Source: Pseudomonadota bacterium (lineage in GTDB: Bacteria > Pseudomonadota > Gammaproteobacteria > Burkholderiales > Burkholderiaceae_C). Taken from it: a stretch of DNA of 64,000 bases. Below, piece after piece: positions 8,910-19,789 of this stretch (position 1 is the stretch's first letter; the number at the start of each line of letters is the position of its first letter). A program made the position numbers and the translations under genes. The stretch spans positions 62,001-126,000 of the forward strand of contig JAIUOW010000001.1 in the NCBI GenBank assembly GCA_020161775.1. The letters are read 5' to 3'. The notes beneath the pieces were generated by a model. The model made no database searches, was not told where the DNA came from, and saw only the letters and a program-made list of their open reading frames with translations.

Positions 8910-8990
8910 GACACCGCGGAACCGGCTATGCCGGTCCGCTGGTGTCGCCCCCCTGGGGGGGGAGGCGCCGAAGGCGCTTCGGGGGGGGTT
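8910..8990 (-). repeat. three-hairpin G/C-run repeat (copy A) between ftsZ and lpxC
   Basis: The spacer after the ftsZ stop holds three consecutive hairpins. Hairpin 1 is 8910-8946, sixteen pairs with two one-base bulges and a three-base loop. Hairpin 2 is a run of C then G at 8948-8962. Hairpin 3 is GCGCC-GAA-GGCGC at 8965-8977. The element ends five bases from the ftsZ stop (8995). Its layout and sequence match a second copy at 46477-46557 that also abuts a stop codon, with compensatory base changes in hairpin 1. It could act as a transcription terminator, attenuator or mRNA 3'-end stabiliser. Confidence 0.85.
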
Positions 8991-8994
8991 ACTT

Positions 8995-10215
8995 TCAATC
9001 CGCCTGCTTGCGCAGGAACGCCGGGATTTCAAAGTCGTCCATGCCGCCGGACGACAGCGCGTCCACCTTGGCCGCGGCCTGGGTGCGATTGGTGCGCCAC
9101 ACGCTGGGCACGGCCATGCCCTGGTAGTCGGGGCCGGCATTGGCCGCGGCGGCACCGGGGCCGCCCACGGCGTTGTTGACGGTGGGCACGTTGAAAGGCA
9201 CGTTGTCGGTGCCGGTGCGCAGCACCTGCAGCGGCGGAGCCGTGCGGCGCTGGCCCTGGCGGCTCAGGCCGGTGGCCACCACGGTCACGCGCATTTCGTC
9301 GCCCAGGTTGTCGTCATAGGCGGCGCCGTAGATCACATGCGCGTCCGGCGAGGCATAGGCGCGGATGGTGTTCATGGCCAGCTTGGACTCGCTGAGCTTC
9401 AGGCTGCCCTTGGCCGCTGTCACCAGCACCAGCACGCCCTTGGCGCCCGACAGGTCAATGCCTTCCAGCAGCGGGCAGGCCACGGCCTGCTCGGCGGCGA
9501 TGCGCGCACGGTCGGGGCCGGCGGCCACGGCCGTGCCCATCATGGCCTTGCCGGGCTCGCCCATCACGGTGCGCACGTCTTCAAAGTCAACGTTGACATT
9601 GCCGTACTCGTTGATGATCTCGGCAATGCCGCCCACGGCGTTCTTGAGCACGTCGTTGGCATGGGCGAAGGCCTCGTCCTGCGTCACGTCGTCGCCCAGC
9701 ACTTCCAGCAGCTTTTCATTGAGCACGACGATCAGCGAATCGACGTTGGCTTCCAGCTCGGCCAGGCCGTTGTCGGCATTGGTCATGCGCCGGCCACCTT
9801 CCCAGTCGAACGGCTTGGTCACCACGCCCACGGTCAGGATGCCCATTTCCTTGGCCACGCGCGCGATCACCGGTGCGGCGCCGGTGCCGGTGCCGCCGCC
9901 CATGCCGGCGGTAATGAACAGCATATGGGCGCCGTCAATCGCGCTGCGGATGGAATCCACCGCCAGTTCGGCCGCGTCGCGGCCCTTCTCGGGCTTGCTG
10001 CCCGCGCCCAGCCCGCTGGTGCCCAGCTGGATGGTCTTGTGCGCCGCGCTGCGCGCCAGTGCCTGTGCGTCGGTATTCGCGCAGATGAACTCCACGCCCT
10101 GCACCGTGCGGTGGATCATGTGCTCGACCGCGTTGCCGCCGCCACCGCCGACGCCGATCACCTTGATCTGTGTGCCGGAGTGGAACTCTTCGACTTCAAT
10201 CATTTCGATGCTCAT
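8995..10215 (-). CDS. ftsZ: cell division protein FtsZ
   Basis: 406 residues. FtsZ is the tubulin-like GTPase that forms the Z ring. The GTP-binding loop VIGVGGGGGNAVEHM is at about 19-33 and the tubulin signature GGGTGTG at 106-112. The T7 region NVDFEDVRTVMGEPGKAMMG completes the GTPase site. A Pro/Ala-rich linker leads to the conserved C-terminal peptide DDFEIPAFLRKQAD, which docks FtsA and ZipA. The start is well marked by AGGAG seven bases upstream of ATG 10215. A 150-bp spacer separates it from ftsA, longer than other gaps in the cluster and likely to hold an ftsZ-specific promoter. Confidence 0.99.
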   Translation of the reverse strand: MSIEMIEVEEFHSGTQIKVIGVGGGGGNAVEHMIHRTVQGVEFICANTDAQALARSAAHKTIQLGTSGLGAGSKPEKGRDAAELAVDSIRSAIDGAHMLFITAGMGGGTGTGAAPVIARVAKEMGILTVGVVTKPFDWEGGRRMTNADNGLAELEANVDSLIVVLNEKLLEVLGDDVTQDEAFAHANDVLKNAVGGIAEIINEYGNVNVDFEDVRTVMGEPGKAMMGTAVAAGPDRARIAAEQAVACPLLEGIDLSGAKGVLVLVTAAKGSLKLSESKLAMNTIRAYASPDAHVIYGAAYDDNLGDEMRVTVVATGLSRQGQRRTAPPLQVLRTGTDNVPFNVPTVNNAVGGPGAAAANAGPDYQGMAVPSVWRTNRTQAAAKVDALSSGGMDDFEIPAFLRKQAD

Positions 10216-10365
10216 GTGTTTCTCCTGAAATCTGTTGCAGTTGCCAAAAACTAGAAATTGTTGTGTTGTCAGTGAATGTTCATGACGGCGGACCGGTACA
10301 CCGCCATCGTCGTCTTCGACCAGGCGGACTGCCCCGCGCGAGCCACATGCGGTAGGGATGCATTT

Positions 10366-11595
10366 TTAGAAGTTCCCCACGATGAAGTCCTTGAAGCGGC
10401 CGAAGGCGGTCTTCATCGATCCGTTTTTCTGCGCCACGCGGAAGCCGCGCAGGCGCGCCAGCCGGGCCTCTTCCAGCAGGCCCATGACAGTGGCTGCGCG
10501 CGGCTGCGCCACCATGTCCGACAGCGCGCCGTAGTACTTGGGGTTGCCGCGGCGCACCGGCTTGAGGAAGATGTCCTCGCCCAGCTCCACCATGCCCGGC
10601 ATCACCGCGCTGCCGCCTGTCAGCACGATGCCGGAAGACAGCACTTCTTCGTAGCCGGATTCGCGCACCACCTGGTGCACCAGCGAAAAGATTTCCTCGA
10701 TGCGCGGCTCGATCACGCCGGCCAGCGCCTGCTTGCTCAGCATGCGCGGGCCACGGTCACCCAGGCCGGGCACTTCCACCTGCTGGTCGGGGTCGGCCAG
10801 CAACTGCTTGGCATAGCCGCTTTCCACCTTGATGTCCTCGGCATCCTTGGTGGGCGTGCGCAGCGCCATGGCGATGTCGCTGGTGATCAGGTCGCCCGCG
10901 ATCGGGATCACCGCCGTGTGGCGGATCGCGCCGTTGGTGAAGATCGCCACGTCGGTGGTGCCCGCGCCGATGTCCACCATCGCCACGCCCAGTTCCTTTT
11001 CGTCGTCGGTCAACACGGCCTGGCTGGACGCCAGCGGGTTCAGCATCAGTTGCTCCACTTCCAGGCCGCAGCGGCGCACGCACTTGATGATGTTTTCCGC
11101 GGCGCTCTGCGCGCCGGTCACGATGTGCACCTTGGCCTCCAGGCGGATGCCGCTCATGCCGATGGGCTCTTTCACGTCCTGGCCGTCGATCACGAACTCC
11201 TGCGGCTCCACCAGCAGCAGCCGCTGGTCGGTGGAGATGTTGATGGCGCGCGCGGTTTCCACCACGCGGGCCACGTCGGCGGGGGTCACTTCCTTGTCTT
11301 TCACCGCCACCATGCCGCTGGAATTGATGCCGCGGATGTGGGCACCGGTGATACCGGTGTACACCCGCGTGATCTTGCAGTCGGCCATGAGCTCGGCCTC
11401 TTTCAGCGCCTGCTGGATGCTCTGCACCGTGGCGTCGATGTTGACCACCACGCCGCGCTTGAGGCCGTTGCTGGGTGCCACGCCCAGGCCCGCGAGCTTG
11501 AGCTCGCCGCCGGGTAGCACCTCGGCCACCACCACCATCACCTTGGCGGTGCCGATGTCCAGTCCTACGACCAGGTCCTTGTACTCTTTTGCCAT
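10366..11595 (-). CDS. ftsA: cell division protein FtsA
   Basis: 409 residues; actin/Hsp70-fold ATPase that anchors FtsZ filaments to the membrane and recruits later division proteins. Phosphate loops are VVGLDIGTAKVMVVVAE at about 9-25 and MVDIGAGTTDVAIF at about 205-218, with the adenosine motif VLTGGSAVMPG at about 335-345. The extreme C-terminus GRFKDFIVGNF is the amphipathic membrane-targeting helix, preceded by a short linker. It lies between ftsQ and ftsZ in the standard order. Gaps are 23 bp from ftsQ and 150 bp to ftsZ. Confidence 0.98.
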   Translation of the reverse strand: MAKEYKDLVVGLDIGTAKVMVVVAEVLPGGELKLAGLGVAPSNGLKRGVVVNIDATVQSIQQALKEAELMADCKITRVYTGITGAHIRGINSSGMVAVKDKEVTPADVARVVETARAINISTDQRLLLVEPQEFVIDGQDVKEPIGMSGIRLEAKVHIVTGAQSAAENIIKCVRRCGLEVEQLMLNPLASSQAVLTDDEKELGVAMVDIGAGTTDVAIFTNGAIRHTAVIPIAGDLITSDIAMALRTPTKDAEDIKVESGYAKQLLADPDQQVEVPGLGDRGPRMLSKQALAGVIEPRIEEIFSLVHQVVRESGYEEVLSSGIVLTGGSAVMPGMVELGEDIFLKPVRRGNPKYYGALSDMVAQPRAATVMGLLEEARLARLRGFRVAQKNGSMKTAFGRFKDFIVGNF

Positions 11596-11618
11596 GTCTG
11601 CACCTGTAATCTGGTTCT

Positions 11619-12416
11619 CTATTTCTGTTCCGGCTTCTTCGCGCCATCCGTCAGCACCGTCGTCACCCCGCGCAGGCGCAGCGCGTAGCCGTCACCATGC
11701 CGCAGGTCCGCCGACTCCAGCGCATCCGCCCGCCGGCCGTATTTGGAGGTGACCTGCGTCAACGTGTGCGTGAACCGCTGCACGCGCGCGCCCACCTCCG
11801 CGGGCGTGCCGCGGCCCAGCTCCAGCGTGGCACCCGAGTCCAGCACAGCCTGCCAGCTGCCACGTCCGGTAAGCACCAGTTCCGACACCGTGAGATCGAT
11901 CGCGTCAAGCTGCGGCGCGATAGCCTGGTACATCGCCAGCACCTGTGCCGACTGGCCTTCGGGCCCGCGCAGGCGCGGCAGGTCGTCCTGCTCCACATCG
12001 CCCACGTTCGCTTCAAACACCTCACCAAAGCTGTTGACCAGGGTCGAATCCCCCTCCTGCCCCCACAGCGCCACGGGCTGGTGCTCATGCAACAGCACGC
12101 GCAGCCGGTTGGGAAATTCACGCTGCACCACGGCACGGCGCACCCAGGGCACGGCTTCAAAGGCCGCGCGGGTTTCGGCCAGGTCGGTGGTGAAGAACGT
12201 GCCGCGCAGGTGCGGCGCCACGTTGGCCCGCAGCGTGACCGCGTTGTTGTGCGCCACGTCGCCGCCCACCGTGATGCCGCCAATGGCAAACACCGGGTTG
12301 CGCAGCGCCCAGAGAAAGCCCGCGGCCAGCACCATGACGCCGCAAACCATGAACAGCACCGAGGCGGCGATGTTCATGAGCTTGACGTCAAAGGGCTGGG
12401 GCAGGCTGTCGGTCAT
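11619..12416 (-). CDS. ftsQ: cell division protein FtsQ
   Basis: 265 residues. A short cytoplasmic N-terminus is followed by one membrane helix (IAASVLFMVCGVMVLAAGFL, about 12-31), then a periplasmic POTRA domain (FAIGGITVGGDVAHNNAVTL and onward) and the FtsQ beta domain with VPWVRRAVVQREFPNRLRVL. FtsQ bridges cytoplasmic and periplasmic parts of the divisome with FtsL and FtsB. The start codon is one base from the ddl stop, so the genes are tightly coupled. Length is normal for betaproteobacteria. Confidence 0.95.
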   Translation of the reverse strand: MTDSLPQPFDVKLMNIAASVLFMVCGVMVLAAGFLWALRNPVFAIGGITVGGDVAHNNAVTLRANVAPHLRGTFFTTDLAETRAAFEAVPWVRRAVVQREFPNRLRVLLHEHQPVALWGQEGDSTLVNSFGEVFEANVGDVEQDDLPRLRGPEGQSAQVLAMYQAIAPQLDAIDLTVSELVLTGRGSWQAVLDSGATLELGRGTPAEVGARVQRFTHTLTQVTSKYGRRADALESADLRHGDGYALRLRGVTTVLTDGAKKPEQK

Positions 12417-12417
12417 G

Positions 12418-13392
12418 TCAGGTCCGCCTTTGCAAAGGCTGGTCCAGCGCCGCGGATGCGAGCAACATCACGCACAGGTCTTCGTAGCTGATGCCGGCGG
12501 CACGCGCCGACATGGGCACCAGCGAATGCCCGGTCATGCCGGGCGAGGTGTTGATCTCCAGCAGCGATGGCGCGCGCGTGGCGGCGTCGATCATCACGTC
12601 CACCCGCCCCCAGCCGCGGCAGCCCAGCACGCGGTAGGCCTTGAGCACCATGGCCTGGATGGCGGCCTCCTCGCCCGGCGGCAGGCCGCAGGGCACGAGG
12701 TACTTGGTGTCGTCGGTGAAGTACTTGTTCTGGTAGTCGTAGTTGCCCTCGGGCGCCACGATGCGGATCACCGGCAGCGCGCGCGCTTCGTCGCCCGTGC
12801 CGATGACCGGGCAGGTCACTTCGTCGCCGCTGACAAACTGCTCGCACAGCACGTCGTCGTCCAGCACGGCGGCGGCGTCCACCGCGGCTGCCATGTCTGA
12901 ATAACCCGCCACCTTGGCCACGCCGATGGACGAGCCTTCACGCGCGGGCTTGACGATCACCGGCAGGCCCAGCTCGTCCGGCACCTGGATCACCTGCTCG
13001 CGCGTGTAGGCGCCACGGTGCAGCAGCCGGTACTTCGGCGTGGGGATGCCTTCGGCCAGCCACACGCGCTTGGTCATGACCTTGTCGATGGCAATGCTGG
13101 ACGCCATGACGCCGGAGCCAGTGTAGGGAATGCCCTGCAGTTCCAGCGCACCCTGCACCGTGCCGTCTTCGCCAAAGCGGCCATGCAGCGCGATGAAGCA
13201 GCGCGCAAATCCCTTCTTCTTGAGCTCGGACAGGTCGCGCTCGGCCGGATCGAACGCATGCGCGTCAACCCCTTTGGACTGCAGTGCCTTGAGCACGCCC
13301 GCGCCCGACATGAGGGACACCTCGCGCTCGGCGGACTTGCCCCCCATCAGGACAGCCACTTTGCCGAAGGATTTGACGTCCACCGTGCTCAT
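12418..13392 (-). CDS. ddl: D-alanine--D-alanine ligase
   Basis: 324 residues of the ATP-grasp family. It joins two D-Ala for the peptidoglycan stem peptide in the cytoplasm. Visible motifs: [20 protein letters not shown] at the N-terminus, [20 protein letters not shown], the ATP-grasp segment [18 protein letters not shown], and the C-terminal [20 protein letters not shown] with the metal-binding EINTxPG. It overlaps murC by 4 bp (ATGA) and sits before ftsQ, the usual ddlB position in dcw clusters. Confidence 0.98.
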   Translation of the reverse strand: MSTVDVKSFGKVAVLMGGKSAEREVSLMSGAGVLKALQSKGVDAHAFDPAERDLSELKKKGFARCFIALHGRFGEDGTVQGALELQGIPYTGSGVMASSIAIDKVMTKRVWLAEGIPTPKYRLLHRGAYTREQVIQVPDELGLPVIVKPAREGSSIGVAKVAGYSDMAAAVDAAAVLDDDVLCEQFVSGDEVTCPVIGTGDEARALPVIRIVAPEGNYDYQNKYFTDDTKYLVPCGLPPGEEAAIQAMVLKAYRVLGCRGWGRVDVMIDAATRAPSLLEINTSPGMTGHSLVPMSARAAGISYEDLCVMLLASAALDQPLQRRT

Positions 13393-14804
13393 TGAGCCCC
13401 CCCCATCTCAACCAGCTTCGCCGGCACCGCGCCGATGGACCCCGCACCCATGCACATCACGACGTCACCGTCGCGCGCGTTGTCAAACACAGCCTGCGGC
13501 ATGGCGGCGATGTCGTCCACGAACACCGGCTCCAGCTTGCCCGCCACGCGCAGCGCACGCGCCAGCGAGCGGCCGTCGGCGGCGACGATGGGGTCCTCGC
13601 CCGCGGCATAGATCTCGGCCAGCAGCACGGCGTCGGCGCCCGCGCCGATCACCTTCACGAAATCCTCGAAGCAGTCACGGGTGCGCGTGTAGCGGTGCGG
13701 CTGGAAGGCCAGCACCAGCCGGCGGCCCGGGAACGCGCCGCGTGCTGCGGCCAGCGTGGCCTGCATTTCCACCGGGTGGTGGCCGTAGTCGTCGATCACG
13801 GTGAACTGCCCGCCGCCGTTGGCCGCCTTGACCGGCAGATTGCCGTAGCTCTGGAAGCGGCGGCCCACGCCCTTGAACTCGGCCAGCGCCTTCTGAACGG
13901 CCGCGTCGGGCACGTTCAGCTCCACCGCCACCGCAATCGCCGACAGCGCATTGAGCACGTTGTGCTCGCCCGCCAGGTTCAGCACGACGGGCAGGTCGGG
14001 CAAGGTAACGCCGTTGCGCCGCTGCGCCGTGAAATGCATCTGGGCGCCCACGGCACGCACGTCCACGGCGCGCACCTGCGCATCCGCGCCAAAGCCGTAG
14101 CTGGTCACGGGGCAGGACACCTGCGGCACGATGTCGCGGATGGCCGCGTCGTCGGTGCACAGGATGGCCGTGCCATAGAACGGCATGCGGTGCAAAAAGT
14201 CCACGAACGCGCCCTTGAGGCGGTTGAAGTCGTGGCCATAGGTTTCCATGTGGTCGGCGTCGATGTTGGTCACCACCGCCATCACCGGCAACAGGTTCAG
14301 GAACGATGCGTCGGATTCATCCGCCTCCACCACGATGTAGTCACCGCTGCCCAGCTTGGCGTTGGCACCCGCGCTGTTGAGCCGCCCGCCGATCACGAAC
14401 GTCGGGTCCAGCCCGCCTTCGGCCAGAACGCTGGCCACCAGGCTGGTGGTGGTGGTCTTGCCATGCGTGCCGGCAATGGCCACGCCCTGCTTCAGGCGCA
14501 TCAGCTCGGCCAGCATCAGCGCGCGCGGCACCACGGGAATGCGCTTTTCGCGCGCCACGATCACTTCGGGGTTGCTGGGCTGCACCGCGGTGGAGGTGAC
14601 GACGGCGTCGGCGCCCGCCACATTGGCTGCCGCATGGCCCACATAGGTCTTGATGCCCAGGGCGCCCAGGCGCCTGAGCGTGGCGCTGTCCGACAGGTCG
14701 GAGCCGCTGATGGTGTAGCCCAGGTTCAGCAACACCTCGGCAATGCCGCTCATGCCCGAGCCGCCGATACCGACGAAGTGAATGTGCTTGATCGCGTGTT
14801 TCAT
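13389..14804 (-). CDS. murC: UDP-N-acetylmuramate--L-alanine ligase
   Basis: 471 residues. MurC adds L-Ala to UDP-MurNAc with ATP, the first amino-acid step of peptidoglycan precursor synthesis. The N-terminal Rossmann motif is [20 protein letters not shown], the Mur-ligase P-loop is [20 protein letters not shown] at about 117-136, and later motifs are [11 protein letters not shown] and [16 protein letters not shown]. It overlaps ddl downstream and murG upstream by 4 bp each (ATGA), so translation is coupled along this part of the cluster. Confidence 0.98.
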   Translation of the reverse strand: MKHAIKHIHFVGIGGSGMSGIAEVLLNLGYTISGSDLSDSATLRRLGALGIKTYVGHAAANVAGADAVVTSTAVQPSNPEVIVAREKRIPVVPRALMLAELMRLKQGVAIAGTHGKTTTTSLVASVLAEGGLDPTFVIGGRLNSAGANAKLGSGDYIVVEADESDASFLNLLPVMAVVTNIDADHMETYGHDFNRLKGAFVDFLHRMPFYGTAILCTDDAAIRDIVPQVSCPVTSYGFGADAQVRAVDVRAVGAQMHFTAQRRNGVTLPDLPVVLNLAGEHNVLNALSAIAVAVELNVPDAAVQKALAEFKGVGRRFQSYGNLPVKAANGGGQFTVIDDYGHHPVEMQATLAAARGAFPGRRLVLAFQPHRYTRTRDCFEDFVKVIGAGADAVLLAEIYAAGEDPIVAADGRSLARALRVAGKLEPVFVDDIAAMPQAVFDNARDGDVVMCMGAGSIGAVPAKLVEMGGAQ

Positions 14805-15862
14805 GTCGCGAGCTCCTCACAGGCCGTGACGATGATTTCCGTCGCGCCTGTTTTTTGCAGTTGTTTGGCCGCCTCAGCGCGTCGCACGAGTTCCTCGCGC
14901 GTCATGCCGGCCAGCATGTCGGCCAGCCCTTGCGGCGTCAGGTCGCGCTGCTGGACCAGCCAGCCGCCGCCGGTGGCCGTCAGGAATTGCGCGTTGGTGG
15001 TCTGGTGGTCATCCACCGCAAACGGGAACGGCACGAACAGCGCCGGCGCGCCCACCGCCGCGATCTCTGTCACGGTGCTGGCGCCGGCGCGGCAAATCAC
15101 CAGGTCCGCCTCGGCAAAGGCGCCGGCCGTGTCGTCAATGAAGGGCGTCAGTTCCGCATGCACGCCAGCGGCCGCGTAATTGGCGCGCAGCTCGTCAATC
15201 TGTTTGGCGCCGCTTTGGTGCAGCACATGGGGCCGCTGCTGCGGCGCCAGCAGGGCCAGGGCCTGCGGCACCACCTCGTTCAGCGCCTTGGCGCCCAGGC
15301 TGCCGCCCACCACCAGCACCTTCAGCGGACCTTCGCGCCCGGCAAAACGCTCGGCCGGCGCCGGCTCGGACAGAAAGCCGGGGCGCAGCGGGTTGCCGAT
15401 CCACTGGCCGGCCTTGAACACATTCGGGAAGGCCGTGAACACACGGTCAGCCACTCCCGCCAGCACCTTGTTGGCCATGCCCGCCACGGAGTTCTGTTCG
15501 TGCAGCACCAGGGGCTTGCCACACAGCACGCCCATCATGCCGCCGGGAAAGCTGATGTAGCCGCCCAGCCCCACCACCACATCGGGCTTGACGCGGCGCA
15601 CCACCTGGATGCTCTGCCAGAACGCGCGCAGCAGCTTGAGCGGCAGCAAGGCCAGCGTGAGCGGGCCCTTGCCGCGCACGCCGCCAAAGTCAATGGTTTC
15701 CAGCGCAATGCCCTGCGGCGGCACCAGCCGGCTTTCCATGCTGTCAGGCGCGCCCAGCCAGTGCACGCGCCAGCCCTTGGCCTGCAGCGCGTGGGCCAGG
15801 GCCAGCCCCGGAAAGATGTGACCGCCCGTGCCCCCGGCCATGATCAAGACACATTTGGTCAT
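14801..15862 (-). CDS. murG: undecaprenyl-diphospho-muramoylpentapeptide beta-N-acetylglucosaminyltransferase
   Basis: 353 residues; GT28 glycosyltransferase that makes lipid II from lipid I and UDP-GlcNAc at the inner face of the membrane. The N-terminal [19 protein letters not shown] and [16 protein letters not shown] motifs are the G-loops of MurG. The C-terminal half has [19 protein letters not shown], the nucleotide-sugar segment [20 protein letters not shown], and [11 protein letters not shown]. Overlaps of 4 bp with both murC and ftsW place it in the coupled core of the operon. Confidence 0.98.
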   Translation of the reverse strand: MTKCVLIMAGGTGGHIFPGLALAHALQAKGWRVHWLGAPDSMESRLVPPQGIALETIDFGGVRGKGPLTLALLPLKLLRAFWQSIQVVRRVKPDVVVGLGGYISFPGGMMGVLCGKPLVLHEQNSVAGMANKVLAGVADRVFTAFPNVFKAGQWIGNPLRPGFLSEPAPAERFAGREGPLKVLVVGGSLGAKALNEVVPQALALLAPQQRPHVLHQSGAKQIDELRANYAAAGVHAELTPFIDDTAGAFAEADLVICRAGASTVTEIAAVGAPALFVPFPFAVDDHQTTNAQFLTATGGGWLVQQRDLTPQGLADMLAGMTREELVRRAEAAKQLQKTGATEIIVTACEELAT

Positions 15863-17085
15863 GACCTGCCCCCGCGCATCAGCGTTCTGTTCTCGTAGTC
15901 AATGCGCAGCACCACAGCGATCGCCACCAGGTTCATCAGGATGGCCGAGCCGCCGTAGCTCATGAGCGGCAAGGTCAGGCCCTTGGTGGGCAGCGCGCCC
16001 AGGTTCACCCCCATATTGATGAACGCCTGAAAGCCGATCCAGATGCCCACGCCCTGGGCCACCAGCCCGGCAAACACGCGGTCCAGCGCAATCGCCTGGC
16101 GGCCGATGTGCATGATGCGCCGCGTCATCCAGAAGAACAGGCCGATCACGACAGCCACGCCCACCAGGCCGAACTCCTCGCCAATCACGGCCAGCAGGAA
16201 GTCAGTGTGCGCCTCGGGCAGCCAGTGCAGCTTCTCGACGCTGCCGCCCAGCCCGACGCCGAACACCTCACCGCGCCCGATGGCAATGAGCGAATGCGAC
16301 AGCTGGTATCCCTTGCCCAGCGCATGCTTTTCACTCCACGGGTCCAGGTAGGCAAAGATGCGTTCGCGCCGCCATTCGCTCATGGCGATCATCAGGCCAA
16401 AGGCCACCACGATCACCGCCGCGATCAGGAAGAACATGCGCGCGTTCACCCCGCCCAGAAACAGGATGCCCATGGCGATCACCGCGATCACCATGAAGGC
16501 GCCCATGTCGGGCTCGGCCAGCAGCAACATGCCCACCACGGCCACGGCCACGGCCATGGGCAGCACGGCGCGGAAGAAGCGCTCCTTCACATCCATCTTG
16601 CGCACCATGTAGTCGGCCGCGTAGATCAGCACCGCGAACTTGGCCAGCTCCGACGGCTGGAAGCTCATGAACCCCAGGCCGATCCAGCGGCGCGCGCCGT
16701 TCACGCCCTTGCCGATGCCGGGGATCAGCACCACCACCAGCAGCAGCAGGGCCGCCACGAACAGCCAGGGCGCGTACTTTTCCCAGGTCGCCAGCGGCAC
16801 CTGGAACGCGACCAGCGCCGCCACAAAGGCGATCAGCAGGAACACCACATGCCGCACCAGGAAGTGCGTGTGTGAGTAGCGCGCGAACTTCGGGTTGTCG
16901 GGCAGCGCAATCGAGGCCGAATACACCATGACCAGGCCAAACGCCAGCAATGCCACGGTGACCCACAGCAGCGGCTGGTCAAAACCCTGCACGCGCGCGG
17001 GCGCGGCGCGGCGCAGGTCGGCGCCAGACGAGCCGCCCGACAGCGCGCTGAACCAGCCACTGAACCGTGCCGCCAGTGCGTTCAT
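15859..17085 (-). CDS. ftsW: septal peptidoglycan polymerase FtsW (SEDS family)
   Basis: 408 residues with about ten hydrophobic segments. FtsW is the SEDS glycosyltransferase that polymerises lipid II at the septum with FtsI. Conserved segments include [20 protein letters not shown] in the middle and the C-terminal [20 protein letters not shown], the family signature. The first about 30 residues are a cytoplasmic, Arg/Ala-rich tail. It overlaps murG and murD by 4 bp each. RodA is the closest alternative, but the dcw location supports FtsW. Confidence 0.97.
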   Translation of the reverse strand: MNALAARFSGWFSALSGGSSGADLRRAAPARVQGFDQPLLWVTVALLAFGLVMVYSASIALPDNPKFARYSHTHFLVRHVVFLLIAFVAALVAFQVPLATWEKYAPWLFVAALLLLVVVLIPGIGKGVNGARRWIGLGFMSFQPSELAKFAVLIYAADYMVRKMDVKERFFRAVLPMAVAVAVVGMLLLAEPDMGAFMVIAVIAMGILFLGGVNARMFFLIAAVIVVAFGLMIAMSEWRRERIFAYLDPWSEKHALGKGYQLSHSLIAIGRGEVFGVGLGGSVEKLHWLPEAHTDFLLAVIGEEFGLVGVAVVIGLFFWMTRRIMHIGRQAIALDRVFAGLVAQGVGIWIGFQAFINMGVNLGALPTKGLTLPLMSYGGSAILMNLVAIAVVLRIDYENRTLMRGGRS

Positions 17086-18611
17086 GCGCCCTCCTCCAGG
17101 TCCACGCCCGCTTCGCGGGCAATGGCCTGTACCGCTTCGCGGAACACGCGGGCGCGGTGCGGGTAGTTGTCAAACATGTCAAAGCTCGCGCAGGCTGGCG
17201 ACATCAGCACCGCATCGCCCGCATGGGCGCGCTGCGTGGCCAGGACCACGGCCTCGTGCATGTCGGCGGCGTCGATCAGCGTCACGCCGCTGTCTTCCAG
17301 CACGGCGCGGATCAGCGGCCCGTCGCGGCCAATGAACACCGCCGCACGGGCATGGCGGGCCACGGGCGCGGCCAGCGGGGCAAAGTCCTGGCCCTTGCCT
17401 TCACCGCCCAGGATGACGACCACTTTTCGCTCGGCCCCCAGGCCCTGCAGCGCAGCCACCGTCGCGCCGACGTTGGTGCCCTTGCTGTCGTCGAAATACT
17501 CGATGTCGTTGACGATGCCGACCGGCTCCACGCGGTGCGGCTCGCCCCGGTATTCACGCAGGCCATAGAGCATGGGGCCCAGCGCGCAGCCCGCCGCCAC
17601 GGCCAGGGCCAGGGCAGCCAGCGCGTTGACGGCGTTGTGCCGGCCGCGGATGCGCAGCGCGTCGGCCGGCATCAGGCGCTGGATGTGGATTTCCACCTCT
17701 TCGCCGCGCCGCTTTTTCAGCGTTTCGTCGGCTTCCAGCGCGCGCACCAGCCAGGCCATGCCGTTCACCACCTCGATGCCGAAGTCGCCGGGGCGTTGCG
17801 GCATGTCGGCGCCGAAGGTGACATAGGCGCGTTGTTCATATTTGCCACCCTTGAGCCGTACCGGCTCGGGCAGCATCTTCATGACCAGCGGGTCTTCGCG
17901 GTTCAGCACCATCAGGCCCTGCGTGCCGAACACATTGGCCTTGGCAGCGGCATAGGCCACCATGTCGCCGTGCCAGTCCAGATGGTCCTGCGTGACGTTC
18001 AGCACCGTGGCGGCCGCGGGCTCGAAGTTCGTGACGCCGTCCAGCTGGAAGCTGGACAGCTCGATCGCCCACACCTGCGGCAGGGGGTGCTCGTCCGACC
18101 GTGCATCGATCTTTTCGGCCAACGTGTCCAGCAGCGTCGGGCCGATATTGCCGGCCACGGCTACCGGCTTGCCGGCGCGCTCCACCAGCTGGCCCGCCAG
18201 CGCCGTCACCGTGGTCTTGCCGTTGGTACCGGTCACGGCCAGTACCGCCGGTGCGTACCCACTGTCTGCTTTCAAATCCGCCAATGCCTGGGCAAACAGG
18301 CCCAGCTCGCTGGTCACCCACAGGCCCACGGCGCGCGCGGCGTCCACCACGGGTGCCACGTCGGCTGGCGCCAGGCCGGGGCTGCGGAACACGGCGCGGA
18401 TGTCCGTGCCCTCCACCAGCGCCGCCGTGAAGGCGCCGCTGATGAATTGCACCTGCGGCGCCTGCTCGCGCAAAGCGCCCAGTTGCGGCGGGGCGTCGCG
18501 CGTGTCGGCTACCGTGACCTGCGCGCCGCAGCGCGCGCACCAGCGCGCCATCGCCAGGCCGGACGCACCCAGGCCCAGGATGAGGACGTGTTGGTCTTTG
18601 AGCTGGTTCAT
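17082..18611 (-). CDS. murD: UDP-N-acetylmuramoyl-L-alanine--D-glutamate ligase
   Basis: 509 residues from ATG 18611 ([20 protein letters not shown]). MurD adds D-Glu to UDP-MurNAc-L-Ala. The N-terminal dinucleotide-like loop [17 protein letters not shown] and the P-loop [20 protein letters not shown] are clear, as is the later [16 protein letters not shown]. It is longer than E. coli MurD (about 438), with an insert around residues 225-270 in the central ATPase domain, a feature I have seen in this bacterial family. The start overlaps the mraY stop by one base (TAATG), so the upstream in-frame TTG-type extension is rejected. Confidence 0.97.
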   Translation of the reverse strand: MNQLKDQHVLILGLGASGLAMARWCARCGAQVTVADTRDAPPQLGALREQAPQVQFISGAFTAALVEGTDIRAVFRSPGLAPADVAPVVDAARAVGLWVTSELGLFAQALADLKADSGYAPAVLAVTGTNGKTTVTALAGQLVERAGKPVAVAGNIGPTLLDTLAEKIDARSDEHPLPQVWAIELSSFQLDGVTNFEPAAATVLNVTQDHLDWHGDMVAYAAAKANVFGTQGLMVLNREDPLVMKMLPEPVRLKGGKYEQRAYVTFGADMPQRPGDFGIEVVNGMAWLVRALEADETLKKRRGEEVEIHIQRLMPADALRIRGRHNAVNALAALALAVAAGCALGPMLYGLREYRGEPHRVEPVGIVNDIEYFDDSKGTNVGATVAALQGLGAERKVVVILGGEGKGQDFAPLAAPVARHARAAVFIGRDGPLIRAVLEDSGVTLIDAADMHEAVVLATQRAHAGDAVLMSPACASFDMFDNYPHRARVFREAVQAIAREAGVDLEEGA

Positions 18612-19789
18612 TACCGGAGCTTCAATGTCGAAAGGCCCACCAGGCACAACAGCATGGTGATGATCCAGAAGCGCACCACCACCTGGGTTTCCTTCCAGCC
18701 ACTCTTTTCAAAATGGTGGTGCAGCGGCGCCATCTTCAGGATGCGCCGGCCTTCACCGTATTTCTTCTTGGTGTACTTGAAGTACGTGACCTGCAGCATC
18801 ACCGACAGCGCCTCCACCACGAAGATGCCGCCCATGATGGCCAGCACGATTTCCTGGCGCACGATGACCGCGATGGTGCCCAGTGCCCCCCCCAGCGCCA
18901 GCGCGCCCACGTCGCCCATGAACACCTGGGCGGGATGGGTGTTGAACCACAGGAAGGCCAGCCCCGCGCCAGCCATGGCCGCGCAGAAGATCAGCAGTTC
19001 GCCGGAACCTGGGATGTGCGGGAAGAAGAGGTACTTCGAGTACACCGCGCTGCCCGTGACGTAGGCAAACACGCCCAGCGCCGAGCCCACCATCACCACC
19101 GGCATGATGGCCAGGCCGTCCAGGCCATCCGTCAGGTTCACGGCGTTGCTGGAACCCACGATCACCACGTAGGTCAGGATCACGAAGCCGAACACGCCCA
19201 GCGGATAGCTGACTTCCTTCATGAAGGGCAGCAGCAAGCCGGCCTTGGGCGGCAGGTTCACGTCAAAACCCGACTGCACCCAGCTGAAGAACAGCTCCAG
19301 CACCTTGAGGTTGGAGCTTTCGGAAATGCTGAACACCAGGTACAGCGCGGCCAGCAGGCCGATGATGGATTGCCAGAAATACTTCTCGCGCGAGCGCATG
19401 CCTTCCGGGTCCTTGTGCACCACCTTGCGCCAGTCATCCACCCAGCCGATGGCGCCAAAGCCCAGCGTCACCAGCAGCACGATCCACACGAAGCGGTTGG
19501 ACAGGTCAAACCACAGCAGCGTGGAGATGGCAATGGACAGCAGGATCAGCACGCCGCCCATGGTGGGCGTGCCGCTCTTGGCCAGGTGGGTCTGCATGCC
19601 GTAGCCACGCACGGGCTGGCCGATCTTCAGCTCGGTCAGGCGGCGGATCACGAACGGCCCGGCGATCAGCCCGATCAGCAGCGCGGTCATGGCCGCCATC
19701 ACCGCGCGGAAGGTCAGGTACTGGAACACCCGGAAGAAGCCGAATTCGGGCGACAGGGTCTGCAGCCACTGGGCCAGGCTAAGCAGCAT
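18611..19789 (-). CDS. mraY: phospho-N-acetylmuramoyl-pentapeptide-transferase
   Basis: 392 residues from ATG 19789 ([20 protein letters not shown]), preceded by an AGGAG ribosome site. MraY transfers phospho-MurNAc-pentapeptide to undecaprenyl phosphate to give lipid I. About ten membrane helices are visible. Diagnostic segments are [39 protein letters not shown] with the catalytic Asp cluster, and the C-terminal [18 protein letters not shown] with the HHH motif. The start lies inside the last 11 bp of murF. Confidence 0.98.
   Translation of the reverse strand: MLLSLAQWLQTLSPEFGFFRVFQYLTFRAVMAAMTALLIGLIAGPFVIRRLTELKIGQPVRGYGMQTHLAKSGTPTMGGVLILLSIAISTLLWFDLSNRFVWIVLLVTLGFGAIGWVDDWRKVVHKDPEGMRSREKYFWQSIIGLLAALYLVFSISESSNLKVLELFFSWVQSGFDVNLPPKAGLLLPFMKEVSYPLGVFGFVILTYVVIVGSSNAVNLTDGLDGLAIMPVVMVGSALGVFAYVTGSAVYSKYLFFPHIPGSGELLIFCAAMAGAGLAFLWFNTHPAQVFMGDVGALALGGALGTIAVIVRQEIVLAIMGGIFVVEALSVMLQVTYFKYTKKKYGEGRRILKMAPLHHHFEKSGWKETQVVVRFWIITMLLCLVGLSTLKLR

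Noticed and set aside
17067-19064. 665-codon plus-strand open frame across murD and mraY
   Set aside because: Antisense to two certain cell-wall genes; low-complexity His/Gln/Arg composition and no domain.
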